Source: Chitinophaga pinensis (GTDB taxonomy: Bacteria > Bacteroidota > Bacteroidia > Flavobacteriales_D > Crocinitomicaceae). From it: 64,000 nucleotides of DNA. The stretch covers positions 45,317 through 109,316 of the forward strand of contig CAMDNE010000010.1 in assembly GCA_945902745.1 (NCBI GenBank). Reading direction: 5' to 3'. Position 1 is the first letter of the stretch, and every line of letters starts with the position of its first letter. The notes beneath the pieces are model-generated. The model was not told where the DNA came from. It was given only the letters and a program-made list of their open reading frames with translations, and did no database searches. A program made the position numbers and the translations under genes. Positions 29,207-37,189 of this stretch are shown here, in pieces.

Positions 29207-30070
29207 ATGAAAGGAATTATTCTCGCAGGAGGTTCAGGTACTCGTCTTCATCCTTTGACATTAGCTGTTTCAAAACAATTGATGCCTGTTTATGATAAAC
29301 CAATGATCTATTATCCCTTGTCAATTTTGATGAGCGCAGGTATTAAAGAAATCCTAATTATTTCTACACCACATGATTTGCCGCATTTTGAGAAATTGTT
29401 GGGAAATGGTGAAGATTTAGGATGCAAATTTTCATACGCAGTGCAAGAAGTTCCAAATGGTTTAGCGCAAGCCTTCGTTATTGGGGAAGAATTTATTGGC
29501 AATGATAAAGTTGCATTAGTACTTGGTGATAATATTTTCTATGGTGTTGGAATGGATAATCTTTTAAAAGAGAATAACAATCCTGATGGCGGCGTAGTAT
29601 ATGCTTATCATGTTAGTGATCCTGAAAGATATGGAGTAGTTGAGTTTGATGAAAACATGAAAGCTATTTCAATTGAAGAAAAGCCGAATCATCCTAAATC
29701 TAATTACGCTGTTCCAGGTTTATATTTTTACGATAATTCAGTAATTCAAATTGCTAAAGATCTAAAGCCTTCTGCTCGAGGTGAATACGAAATTACTGAT
29801 ATCAACGCTGAATATTTGAAAAAAGGAAAACTAAAAGTTGCTGTTTTGGACAGAGGAACAGCTTGGCTTGATACAGGAACTTTTGCATCTTTAATGCAAG
29901 CTGGTCAGTTTGTTCAAGTGATTGAAGAACGCCAAGGATTGAAAATAGGTTGTATTGAGGAAGTGGCATACAGAAATGGATTTATTACAAAAGACAAATT
30001 AAAACAAATAGCTGAACCACTTGTTAAAAGTGGGTACGGAACGTATTTAATTAATTTGATTAAAAACTAA
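29207..30070 (+). CDS. rfbA: Glucose-1-phosphate thymidylyltransferase
   Basis: RmlA/RfbA makes dTDP-glucose from glucose-1-phosphate and dTTP, the first step of dTDP-L-rhamnose and related sugars. The 287-residue length is standard. Visible motifs: [11 protein letters not shown] at 8-18, [28 protein letters not shown] (catalytic Asp in GDN), EEKP and AWLDTGT. No rfbB, rfbC or rfbD lies here, so the rest of the pathway must be elsewhere. The stop overlaps the start of the polyprenyl synthase gene by one base (TAATG), implying translational coupling of the two envelope-precursor genes. Confidence 0.96.
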   Translation: MKGIILAGGSGTRLHPLTLAVSKQLMPVYDKPMIYYPLSILMSAGIKEILIISTPHDLPHFEKLLGNGEDLGCKFSYAVQEVPNGLAQAFVIGEEFIGNDKVALVLGDNIFYGVGMDNLLKENNNPDGGVVYAYHVSDPERYGVVEFDENMKAISIEEKPNHPKSNYAVPGLYFYDNSVIQIAKDLKPSARGEYEITDINAEYLKKGKLKVAVLDRGTAWLDTGTFASLMQAGQFVQVIEERQGLKIGCIEEVAYRNGFITKDKLKQIAEPLVKSGYGTYLINLIKN

Positions 30071-31038
30071 TGCAAGATTTAGCTCTATACAGTGCATATT
30101 TAGAAAAAGAAATTAAAGCAATTGATTTTCCACAATCTCCTGCCAATCTCTATGAACCTTTAAGATACTTTCTAAGTTTAGGAGGTAAAAGAATGCGACC
30201 AATTTTAACTTTGTTAGGTGCAGAGTTGTTTGGAGAACCCAAAGAAAATGCCCTATCAGCTGCTTTATCTGTTGAGGTTTTTCACAACTTTACACTCATT
30301 CATGACGACATTATGGATGAGGCGCCACTTCGCAGAAATAAAGAAACTGTTCATACAAAATGGAATCAGAATATTGCCATATTATCGGGTGATGTCCTTT
30401 TCGTAAAAGGATATCAATTATTAGTCAAGCAAAGACCTGAGCATTTACAACCACTAATTGAATTGTTCAATAAAACCGCAATTGAGGTTTGTGAAGGTCA
30501 ACAAATGGACATGGATTTCGAAACTCGAAAAGATGTTTCAATTGATGAATACATTGAAATGATTCGGCTTAAAACATCTGTATTATTGGGATGTGCCTTA
30601 GAAATGGGTGCTGTTATAGGAAATGCAACGGAATCAGATCGAAAACACATATATAATTTTGGACAAAATATTGGTATTGCTTTTCAGATACAAGATGATA
30701 TTTTAGATTTGTTTGCTGATCCAGATAAATTTGGGAAACAAGTTGGAGGAGATGTAATTTCGAATAAAAAGACACTTTTAAATTTACAAGCATTTCTTTT
30801 AGCATCTGAAGAACAAAAGCAAATTCTTGAGAAACTTTCAGTCGAAAGAAATAGTGAATTGAAAATTGAAGAGACGAAATCACTTTACGAAAAAATCGGT
30901 GCTAGAGCTAGTTGTGAAAAAGAAATGGAGAATTACCATGCAAAAGCAATGACATCTTTAGAAGCAATTACAGTAAATGATAATGCAAAAGAAACATTAA
31001 TAGAATTAGCAAATTTCTTAATGAATAGAGAATTGTAG
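30070..31038 (+). CDS. Polyprenyl diphosphate synthase (trans-isoprenyl type)
   Basis: Condenses isopentenyl diphosphate with allylic diphosphates. 322 residues, with the conserved GGKRMRP (39-45) and both aspartate-rich motifs, DDIMD at 79-83 and DDILD at 209-213, plus the KT/GQ (about 168 and 199) segments. The residue five positions before the first motif is Phe74, which in this family tends to limit product length to C15-C20; product length is therefore inferred as short, not shown. The product may feed menaquinone, carotenoid or undecaprenyl precursor synthesis. It is coupled to rfbA by a one-base overlap; the sigma factor gene begins 12 bases downstream. Confidence 0.92.
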   Translation: MQDLALYSAYLEKEIKAIDFPQSPANLYEPLRYFLSLGGKRMRPILTLLGAELFGEPKENALSAALSVEVFHNFTLIHDDIMDEAPLRRNKETVHTKWNQNIAILSGDVLFVKGYQLLVKQRPEHLQPLIELFNKTAIEVCEGQQMDMDFETRKDVSIDEYIEMIRLKTSVLLGCALEMGAVIGNATESDRKHIYNFGQNIGIAFQIQDDILDLFADPDKFGKQVGGDVISNKKTLLNLQAFLLASEEQKQILEKLSVERNSELKIEETKSLYEKIGARASCEKEMENYHAKAMTSLEAITVNDNAKETLIELANFLMNREL

Positions 31039-31050
31039 TTGTGTTTTTAA

Positions 31051-31689
31051 TTGAGCATCCCCAACGATTCAGAATTTATTTCGTTACTACTTCATAACAA
31101 AAAAAGCAATAATCCATTGGACGATTTCCCAGAAATTGAAGCATTAAAAAAAGGAAGTCAGTCGGCGTTCAACTCTTTGATTCAATTGTTTTCACAAAAA
31201 GTGTATAATTTGTCACTCGGAATTTTGCAAAACGAGCAAGATGCGGAGGATGTTACACAGGAGATTTTTACAACTGTATTTTTATCAATAAATCAATTCA
31301 AAGGGGATTCAAAACTGTCTACTTGGATATATAGAATTTCAGTAAATAAATGTCAAGAATTCCTTCGTAAAAAAACGCGTAAAAAAAGATTTGGCTTTAT
31401 CATTCCAATAGATAAAACTGAGTCAACAATTCAAATTAGTTCCAATTTTATGCACCCAGGATTAGAATTAGAGAATCAAGAAAGAGGAACGATTTTATTC
31501 GCTGCAATAAATAAATTACCAGAAAATCAAAAAACAGCATTTACATTATACAATTTAGAAAGTATTCCTTATGAGGAAATTGCTCAAATAATGAATATGT
31601 CATTGTCAGCAATAGAATCATTGATTTTTCGTGCAAGACAAAACTTAAAGAAAAGCTTATCAGATTATTACGAGGAAAATGAACGTTGA
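31051..31689 (+). CDS. ECF-type RNA polymerase sigma factor
   Basis: A 212-residue sigma-70-family factor. Region 2 spans about 40-110 (SAFNSLIQLFSQKVYNLS, DAEDVTQEIF, TWIYRISVNKC) and region 4 about 145-205 (KLPENQKTAFTLY, YEEIAQIMNMS, SAIESLIFRARQNLK). Start TTG at 31051: no in-frame ATG exists before region 2. ECF factors usually answer envelope or metal stress and are held by a membrane anti-sigma factor; the next gene (one membrane helix) is a candidate. Position at the head of the CpxP-like/MbnP/MbnH/YHYH genes suggests it drives that operon, probably including itself. Function inferred from family and neighbourhood. Confidence 0.93.
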   Translation: MSIPNDSEFISLLLHNKKSNNPLDDFPEIEALKKGSQSAFNSLIQLFSQKVYNLSLGILQNEQDAEDVTQEIFTTVFLSINQFKGDSKLSTWIYRISVNKCQEFLRKKTRKKRFGFIIPIDKTESTIQISSNFMHPGLELENQERGTILFAAINKLPENQKTAFTLYNLESIPYEEIAQIMNMSLSAIESLIFRARQNLKKSLSDYYEENER

Positions 31690-31741
31690 AAAATTAATTC
31701 ATCAAACGCAAGTTATTAAAAGTTTTATCATCTTATAAAAT

Positions 31742-32023
31742 ATGGAAAAGAAAAAAGAATTTTGGATCAAGGAAACAATAGACAGTTCTAAGGAATTGAG
31801 AAGTGTTCCAATTTCTGAGAATTTGAGAAAAAGACTCGAAGCAATTCCTTCATCAATCGATATTTTTGACAAGCGCATTCCAATGAAAGCTGTTTGGCTT
31901 GCGGCAGCTAGTATCGCACTTTTAATTACAGTGAATATAGCTACTTTCAATAAAACACAAAAATCAGAATCACAAGAAAGCACTGTTTACAACGAATATT
32001 TTTCTTATTTAGACCAACTATAA
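31742..32023 (+). CDS. Small single-pass membrane protein, candidate anti-sigma factor
   Basis: A 93-residue protein with a charged cytoplasmic N-terminus (1-46, EKKKEFWIKE) and one predicted membrane helix (about 48-70, PMKAVWLAAASIALLI), followed by a short outer segment rich in Ser, Gln and Tyr. No zinc-binding H-x3-C-x2-C motif is present, so it is not a classical ZAS anti-sigma factor. Its place, directly after the sigma factor and overlapping the CpxP/Spy-like gene by one base (TAATG), makes an anti-sigma role plausible but unproven. Not recognised as a named family. Confidence 0.7.
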   Translation: MEKKKEFWIKETIDSSKELRSVPISENLRKRLEAIPSSIDIFDKRIPMKAVWLAAASIALLITVNIATFNKTQKSESQESTVYNEYFSYLDQL

Positions 32024-32475
32024 TGAAAACAACTAAATTTTATAAACTAGTCATAGTTGTATTGATTCTTGTCAATCTTACAACTCTTTTTTTTCTATGG
32101 AAAGGACCAAGAAGACCGAAGCATCCTGACAGAAATGAATTAGTAGAAATGTTAGATCTTTCTGGAAATGCAAAAACTAAAATTCTTGCACTTCAAGATG
32201 ATCACTTTAAAAAGAAGGATGCTCTTATAAAGCGTAGTAGAAATTTACATGAATCTTTGTTCAAATCGTTTAATGATGAATCAAAAGACAGCACTGATAT
32301 CAAAAGGTTGATTGATGAAATTGTTGAAAATCAACGTGAAACTGAACAAATGACGTTTGATTATTTCAAAGTGGTTAATGCACTCTGCACACCTGATCAA
32401 CAAATTAGATTACAAGAACTAATTCATGACGTTTTGAAACGTGCCGGCGGGCCACCATCACCTCCAAAACATTAA
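32023..32475 (+). CDS. Membrane-anchored CpxP/Spy-like (heavy-metal sensor family) protein
   Basis: A 150-residue protein with an N-terminal membrane anchor (about 7-25) and a helical periplasmic domain. Features resembling the periplasmic heavy-metal sensor/CpxP/Spy group are the helical hairpin with K/E-rich coiled stretches (GNAKTKILALQDDHFKKKDALIKRS, shown only in part here), a central DSTDIKRLIDEI, and LCTPDQQIRLQELIHD where LTPEQ is the family hallmark. Spy and CpxP are chaperones or stress sensors; in sigma-factor operons of Bacteroidota such proteins sit beside the ECF factor and may act in sensing. The C-terminus is proline-rich (GGPPSPPKH), possibly metal-interacting. Role inferred. 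Confidence 0.75.
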   Translation: MKTTKFYKLVIVVLILVNLTTLFFLWKGPRRPKHPDRNELVEMLDLSGNAKTKILALQDDHFKKKDALIKRSRNLHESLFKSFNDESKDSTDIKRLIDEIVENQRETEQMTFDYFKVVNALCTPDQQIRLQELIHDVLKRAGGPPSPPKH

Positions 32476-32477
32476 TC

Positions 32478-33158
32478 TTGAAGATTTTACTTTTAATTGT
32501 TACACTTCTATTTCAGGTCTTTATTTTTGGACAGGAAAATAGCCGGTTACAATTAACACCACTTTTTAATGGTTTACCGTTGGAATTGGATAAAAACTAT
32601 ATTCTAGACGACTCATCTTGGTACAAATTTTCAACCTGTCGGTTCTATCTTTCAAATCTTTCCTTTTTTAAAGAAGGAAAGTTAAAAGAGCTTGATAATG
32701 AAGCTTATTTAATTGATTTAGAAGAACCAACAAGATTATTTATTGGTATAAAAAATATGCAATTCGATCAAATTTCATTTTCGATAGGAATTGATTCAAC
32801 AACCAATGTCGCAGGAATTTTAGATGGAGCTCTCGATCCAATAAATGGCATGTATTGGGCTTGGAACAGTGGCTATATCAATTTTAAATTGGAAGGAACT
32901 TCTTCCCAATCAACTGAGAAAAATAAAAGTTTTGAATTTCATTTGGGAGGATATTTGGCGCCATATCAAACTATTCAAACGGTGAATTTACCAATTCAAA
33001 CAAATTCAGATCCAATTATAATACATGTTGATATTTATGCTTTTATCAGATCAATTGATTTTAAAAAATCAAGTAATGTGATGATTCCAGGACTAAATGC
33101 TGTTAAATTATCATCGGTTTTACCTTCTATATTTAGTGTTTTGCCAAATGAAAATTAA
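32478..33158 (+). CDS. MbnP-family exported protein
   Basis: A 226-residue exported protein (signal peptide about 1-19, ending IFGQ) of the MbnP family, the partner of the di-haem enzyme MbnH. Start is TTG at 32478, the only start compatible with the full signal peptide. Family traits seen: opening strand LQLTPLFNGLPL, W-Y-K-F-S-T-C-RFYLSNL (about 48-60), an acidic loop, GMYWAWNSGYINFKLEG (about 125-140) and a C-terminal strand IIIHVDIYAFI. In methanotrophs MbnP contains a tryptophan oxidised to kynurenine by MbnH and then binds copper; that this protein does the same is inference. Trp122-125 region is a candidate site. Overlaps the MbnH-type gene by 11 bases. Confidence 0.78.
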   Translation: MKILLLIVTLLFQVFIFGQENSRLQLTPLFNGLPLELDKNYILDDSSWYKFSTCRFYLSNLSFFKEGKLKELDNEAYLIDLEEPTRLFIGIKNMQFDQISFSIGIDSTTNVAGILDGALDPINGMYWAWNSGYINFKLEGTSSQSTEKNKSFEFHLGGYLAPYQTIQTVNLPIQTNSDPIIIHVDIYAFIRSIDFKKSSNVMIPGLNAVKLSSVLPSIFSVLPNEN

Positions 33159-34179
33159 TATTCTTTTTTTCTTTTTTTGTATTTTTTCTATAGGTCTGAT
33201 TTCCTTTAGTATTCAATCAGATCCAGAATTAATTGAATTCGTTGTTCCTAAAAAATGGCCTAAACCTGTTTACAATTTTGCTAAAAACCCTGTCTCTGAA
33301 GAAGGTTTTCAATTGGGTAGAAAATTGTTTTATGACCCAATCCTTTCACGAGATAGCACAATTTCTTGTGCGTCTTGTCATTTGCAATATACTGGATTCA
33401 CGCATGTCGATCATGCTGTAAGTCATGGTATCGAAGGTAGAAAAGGAACGCGAAATTCTCCTGTACTGATTAACCTTGCTTGGAATAGCACTTTTCATTG
33501 GGATGGTGGTGTGAATAATTTGGAAGTCCAAGGAATTAATCCGATCAAACATCCTGCAGAAATGGACAATACTTTAGAAGAAGTAATTCACAGACTATCA
33601 ATCTCAGAAACATATCCTGCTCTTTTTAAAAAAGCTTTTGGTTCAACTGAAATTAATACTTCAACAATCATGAAAGCACTTACGCAATATACAGTTTCAT
33701 TAGTTTCTTCCAATTCCAAATACGATCAAGTTCAAAGAAAAGAAAAAGGTATTGTTTTCACAGACCAAGAAAAAAGAGGATTAATACTTTTTCAAGCGCA
33801 TTGTGCTTCATGTCATAAAGAACCTTTGTTTACAAATTCTTTTTTCGCTAGTAACGGTTTGAAAATAGATAGCTTGTTAAATGATGTTGGACGTTATTCA
33901 ATCACTCAACAACCTAAAGATTCCATGCAATTTAAAATTCCAACGCTTCGAAACATTGAATTTACTTTCCCTTATATGCACGATGGAAGATTTCGAAAAT
34001 TAAAGGATGTGATTAATTATTATAGCGAAGGAATAAATACGAAAGACAGACATCTCAGTTCACAGTTAAATAAATCAATGAATTTTAATGAAATGCAAAA
34101 AAAGGACTTGCTTGCCTTTTTGTATACTTTAACTGACAAGTCTTTTTTGTATAATAAACGATTTTCTTTTCCAAAATAA
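33148..34179 (+). CDS. MbnH-type di-haem cytochrome c peroxidase
   Basis: A 343-residue exported di-haem enzyme of the bacterial cytochrome c peroxidase/MauG superfamily. Start chosen at ATG 33148, which gives a signal peptide (MKINILFFFF, cleavage near ISFSIQ); an ATG at 33097 lies inside the MbnP gene and adds 17 residues. Two haem c motifs, CASCH at 74-78 and CASCH at 219-223, are present, with NLAWNSTFHWDGGVNNLE (about 109-125) typical of the MbnH branch, and a C-terminal Met/His distal region. MbnH oxidises a Trp of MbnP using peroxide or O2-derived equivalents. The overlap with the MbnP gene (11 bases) supports a physical pair. Confidence 0.88.
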   Translation: MKINILFFFFCIFSIGLISFSIQSDPELIEFVVPKKWPKPVYNFAKNPVSEEGFQLGRKLFYDPILSRDSTISCASCHLQYTGFTHVDHAVSHGIEGRKGTRNSPVLINLAWNSTFHWDGGVNNLEVQGINPIKHPAEMDNTLEEVIHRLSISETYPALFKKAFGSTEINTSTIMKALTQYTVSLVSSNSKYDQVQRKEKGIVFTDQEKRGLILFQAHCASCHKEPLFTNSFFASNGLKIDSLLNDVGRYSITQQPKDSMQFKIPTLRNIEFTFPYMHDGRFRKLKDVINYYSEGINTKDRHLSSQLNKSMNFNEMQKKDLLAFLYTLTDKSFLYNKRFSFPK

Positions 34180-34237
34180 CGAAATGTCCGCAAGTTTCTA
34201 AATGAATTGAACTCTAATACTCTATAAAATAAAATCT

Positions 34238-35620
34238 ATGAAAAAACTATCTTTTGGAGTTGCTCTTGGAATATCCGCAATGAGCTTTGCACAAACAAAT
34301 CCTGCGATTACTGCATGGTTGCAAAATACAACTGGAATAATGGGAAGTCATTATATTTCTGGTAACCCAACTGTAATTAATGATGCTGTAGAAGCAAATG
34401 TGCAAACTGTTCAATATTCTGCAAACTGGGCATATATTACAACCAATGGAATTCCAGCTTATCCTACAGGACCATTTCTAGATGGAAATCCTTCTTTGGC
34501 AACGGATCAAAATGCAATTTTTAAATTTCCTTTAAATCCAACTCAAAACACAGGAACGCTGACTGCAACATCTGGGGGCAATATTGGTGTTTTCATTAAC
34601 GGTGTTGCTTTGTTTGATTATAGAGATGGTGTTGCTTGGAATACAGGTACGAGTTCATTGTGCGGTGGTTTACCTGGAATGTCTCCATGTCCTGGTGGAC
34701 CAATGGCATCTCAGTCATGGAATAGAGATGCTGTTCCTGCTGAAAAATTAGGTTTTGATTGTTCTAAAGGTCATCCAGCAAATGGAAATTATCACCATCA
34801 TCAAAACCCGAGCGCATTTAATTTAGATTTAACTGTAATTTCAACAATTTGCGATATTTATGCAGCTGATGGATTGTATGCGATAAATCCAGTTGAACAT
34901 TCTCCTTTAATAGGTTTTGCTTATGACGGTTTCCCAATTTATGGTGCTTATGGATATTCAAATGCTGACGGAACTGGAGGAATTGTTAGAATTAAATCAG
35001 GATATCAATTTAGGAATATTACAGACCGAACTGTTTGGGCCGATGGTACTGATGTTGCAGATGGACCAATTGTAAGTACAACTTATCCTTTAGGTTATTT
35101 CAGAGAAGATTATGAATTTATTGCACATCCATCAGATCCGAGTTATCTAGATGCCCATAATGGTAGAATTTGTAACACTCCAGAATATCCAATTTCGTTA
35201 TATCCAAATGGAATCTATTGTTATTTTGCTACTGTTGATGTGAATCACAATTCCGCCTATCCTTATGTTGTTGGCCCTTATTTTTATGGAAATAAAACTG
35301 CAGCTAAAGTGACTTCAATATCTGAAGCTGTTACAACTTATACTTCAGTTTCTAATGTTAATGAAATTACTACAACAACGTTTAATATTTTCCCGAATCC
35401 AACTGCTGATGTTTTAATCGTTCAGTCTTCAGGGTTACAAGAAGGAAATATTAGTGCAGAATTAGTTGATGCAACTGGAAAAACAATTCAAACTCAAACT
35501 ATTTATCAGGGAAGTACAATTTGTTATTTTAATGTGAGCACCCTTTATAGTGGGACATATTTCATTAAAATTAGCAATGGTCAATTGACCAAAAGCTATT
35601 CAGTTTTTATTGCTGAATAA
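34238..35620 (+). CDS. YHYH domain protein with T9SS type-A sorting domain
   Basis: A 460-residue exported protein: signal peptide (1-19, SFAQ), a YHYH domain (about 60-350, with GNYHHHQNPSAF around residue 185 and IGFAYDGFPIYGAYGYS) and a type-A T9SS sorting domain (about 375-460, FNIFPNPTADVLIV, AELVDATGKTIQTQ, LTKSYSVFIAE). The YHYH domain (PF14240) is of unknown function, and its conserved His cluster suggests metal binding. Unlike the MbnP/MbnH pair it is exported to the cell surface or medium. It is separated from MbnH by 58 bases without an obvious promoter, so it is probably the last gene of the sigma-factor operon; a strong terminator follows. Confidence 0.87.
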   Translation: MKKLSFGVALGISAMSFAQTNPAITAWLQNTTGIMGSHYISGNPTVINDAVEANVQTVQYSANWAYITTNGIPAYPTGPFLDGNPSLATDQNAIFKFPLNPTQNTGTLTATSGGNIGVFINGVALFDYRDGVAWNTGTSSLCGGLPGMSPCPGGPMASQSWNRDAVPAEKLGFDCSKGHPANGNYHHHQNPSAFNLDLTVISTICDIYAADGLYAINPVEHSPLIGFAYDGFPIYGAYGYSNADGTGGIVRIKSGYQFRNITDRTVWADGTDVADGPIVSTTYPLGYFREDYEFIAHPSDPSYLDAHNGRICNTPEYPISLYPNGIYCYFATVDVNHNSAYPYVVGPYFYGNKTAAKVTSISEAVTTYTSVSNVNEITTTTFNIFPNPTADVLIVQSSGLQEGNISAELVDATGKTIQTQTIYQGSTICYFNVSTLYSGTYFIKISNGQLTKSYSVFIAE

Positions 35621-35636
35621 TCGAAACTAGAAAATG

Positions 35637-35672
35637 AAAATCCCCATCCTAGCAATAGAATGGGGATTTTTT
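35637..35672 (+). terminator. Rho-independent terminator after the YHYH gene
   Basis: 11-bp perfect stem, 35637-35647 pairing with 35660-35670, 12-base loop, U-rich 3' arm. It closes the sigma/MbnP/MbnH/YHYH transcript. Confidence 0.85.
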
Positions 35673-35688
35673 ATTTGATATAAAACTG

Positions 35689-35696
35689 TATTTTTG
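35689..35696 (+). promoter_or_regulatory. Candidate -7 element of the 35720 gene
   Basis: TATTTTTG fits TAnnTTTG exactly, 23 bases before the GTG start at 35720. No convincing -33 element at the expected distance. Confidence 0.45.
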
Positions 35697-35719
35697 ATAC
35701 AACATCAAAATTTAATGTA

Positions 35720-36262
35720 GTGAAATTCATATTATTTCTTTTTCTACCGTATTTCACCTTTGCACAGAGTGATACAATCATAAAAGGTGTCAACTATTCG
35801 TGGTTACAATATGATTTGAATTGGAATCCGTATGAAATTGGTGAATCGAATGAAAATGAAATTCGAAATGGCAAATGGATTTTTCGAGATCAACAAGAAC
35901 GTATTTATCAAGAGGCACAGTATATAAATGATACCTTAAATGGTGCAGCTAGGGAGTTCACTTATTTAAACTATCCAATCACCGTGAAATTAGAAGGACT
36001 TTATGTGGATGGACACAAAACAGGATACTGGTTTGTAAAAGAACGTGAAAGAAAATTTAAACGTTGGAAAACGATTGTGATTTTACTTTATGACCAACAA
36101 GAACAATTGATTAGCAAAGCAATAACCTATTCCAATGGCGTTCCGAAAGTGGAAATATTCTTTGCTAAAAATGGTGAAGAAATCTTTTACCGCTTTTACA
36201 AACGTTCTGGAAAAATGATTCGCGAAACAGATGAAAGTCCCTGGGTAACGGTTTTAATCTAA
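35720..36262 (+). CDS. Exported MORN/YwqK-repeat-like protein
   Basis: A 180-residue exported protein (signal peptide about 1-15, MKFILFLFLPY, cleavage near TFAQ). Start is GTG at 35720. The mature part has short beta-type repeats resembling MORN/YwqK antitoxin-like units (NEIRNGKWIFRDQQERIY, DGHKTGYWFVKERERKF, KAITYSNGVPKVEIFF), common in Bacteroidota outer-envelope proteins of unknown role. It is preceded by its own -7 box and followed by a bidirectional terminator, so it is monocistronic. The name reflects repeat pattern only. Confidence 0.7.
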   Translation: MKFILFLFLPYFTFAQSDTIIKGVNYSWLQYDLNWNPYEIGESNENEIRNGKWIFRDQQERIYQEAQYINDTLNGAAREFTYLNYPITVKLEGLYVDGHKTGYWFVKERERKFKRWKTIVILLYDQQEQLISKAITYSNGVPKVEIFFAKNGEEIFYRFYKRSGKMIRETDESPWVTVLI

Positions 36263-36277
36263 AGAAAATATGTACAT

Positions 36278-36316
36278 AAAAAAATCCTCACATTTCAGCT
36301 GTATGGGGATTTTTTT
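36278..36316. terminator. Bidirectional terminator between convergent genes
   Basis: Stem of 36278-36290 with 36304-36316 (one G-T pair) and A-tract/T-tract flanks, so it can terminate transcripts from both sides. Confidence 0.8.
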
Positions 36317-36318
36317 GT

Positions 36319-37173
36319 TTAATTAATTTGGATCCAAAAAGAACCGCCATGTTGTTCAACGCCTCTCAAATTTTCATGATCCCACATAGGTGCTATTTGT
36401 TTCGAAAGTTCTTTATCTTCAAAAATGAAATAGTTCGGTAATATAACTTTGTACTTTTCAGGATTGGCCATAATAAACATTGCTAATCCATATTGTTCTG
36501 AATAAAAACGGTCACACATGAATTGTGGGTAATCATATGGCAAATAGATGTCGTGAACATGAACAATTACCCCTTTTTTCAATTTTGGTAATATTTCCAT
36601 ATAAAATACCATTGAATCCGAGTTTGGCAAAATCCTATGAGAATTGTCAATGAATAAAATATCATTTGCTTCTAAATTGAAAATCTCTTCGTAATTAACA
36701 TCTTCAAACGGTTTGCGAATTATTCGGTCTGCCAATTGATCTATTTCTGCACGTGGCATTGGGTCAATCGAAATAATTTCGGTGTGTAAATTATTATCTG
36801 TTTTGGACAAATGAGCAACTTTTGTTGAATTTCCTGATCCAACTTCAATGTATTTTTTTGGCTTATTTGCTGCCAACATCGTATAAATTCCAACGATATC
36901 TAAACCCGGTAAAAAACCATTATTCCAAGTCGGTAGATTCACATTTTCTTGTTCACCGGTTTTTTTAATAGCTTGTATTTTATCCTTATGGGAAAGGGCT
37001 GTTTCAAGGAAAGTTTTATAATCTTCTCTGTTTTTATCAATGATAGCATAAAGTAAATCATGAGGCGGTTTCCCAAAACCATAACGAGGTTCCATTTTTA
37101 CTTTATACTCAGAGAAAAGAGTCTGAAATCTCGGTGAGCAAAAGCGGTAAAATGATTTTATAAATGCTTTCAT
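36319..37173 (-). CDS. Class I SAM-dependent methyltransferase (Methyltransf_24-like)
   Basis: A 284-residue soluble protein with a Rossmann methyltransferase core: motif I EVGSGNSTKVAHL (about 117-130), an acidic motif II ISIDPMP (about 145), DILFIDNSHRI (about 180) and KKGVIVHVHDIYLPYDYP (about 205). HVHDI is typical of Methyltransf_24/class I enzymes acting on small molecules or sugars. The substrate is unknown. It lies 16 bases after mtnA on the same strand, so it is co-transcribed with the methionine-salvage genes that recycle methylthioadenosine; whether it has a metabolic link to them (SAM use) is speculation. Confidence 0.82.
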   Translation of the reverse strand: MKAFIKSFYRFCSPRFQTLFSEYKVKMEPRYGFGKPPHDLLYAIIDKNREDYKTFLETALSHKDKIQAIKKTGEQENVNLPTWNNGFLPGLDIVGIYTMLAANKPKKYIEVGSGNSTKVAHLSKTDNNLHTEIISIDPMPRAEIDQLADRIIRKPFEDVNYEEIFNLEANDILFIDNSHRILPNSDSMVFYMEILPKLKKGVIVHVHDIYLPYDYPQFMCDRFYSEQYGLAMFIMANPEKYKVILPNYFIFEDKELSKQIAPMWDHENLRGVEQHGGSFWIQIN

Positions 37174-37189
37174 AATTATTGATTCAATT

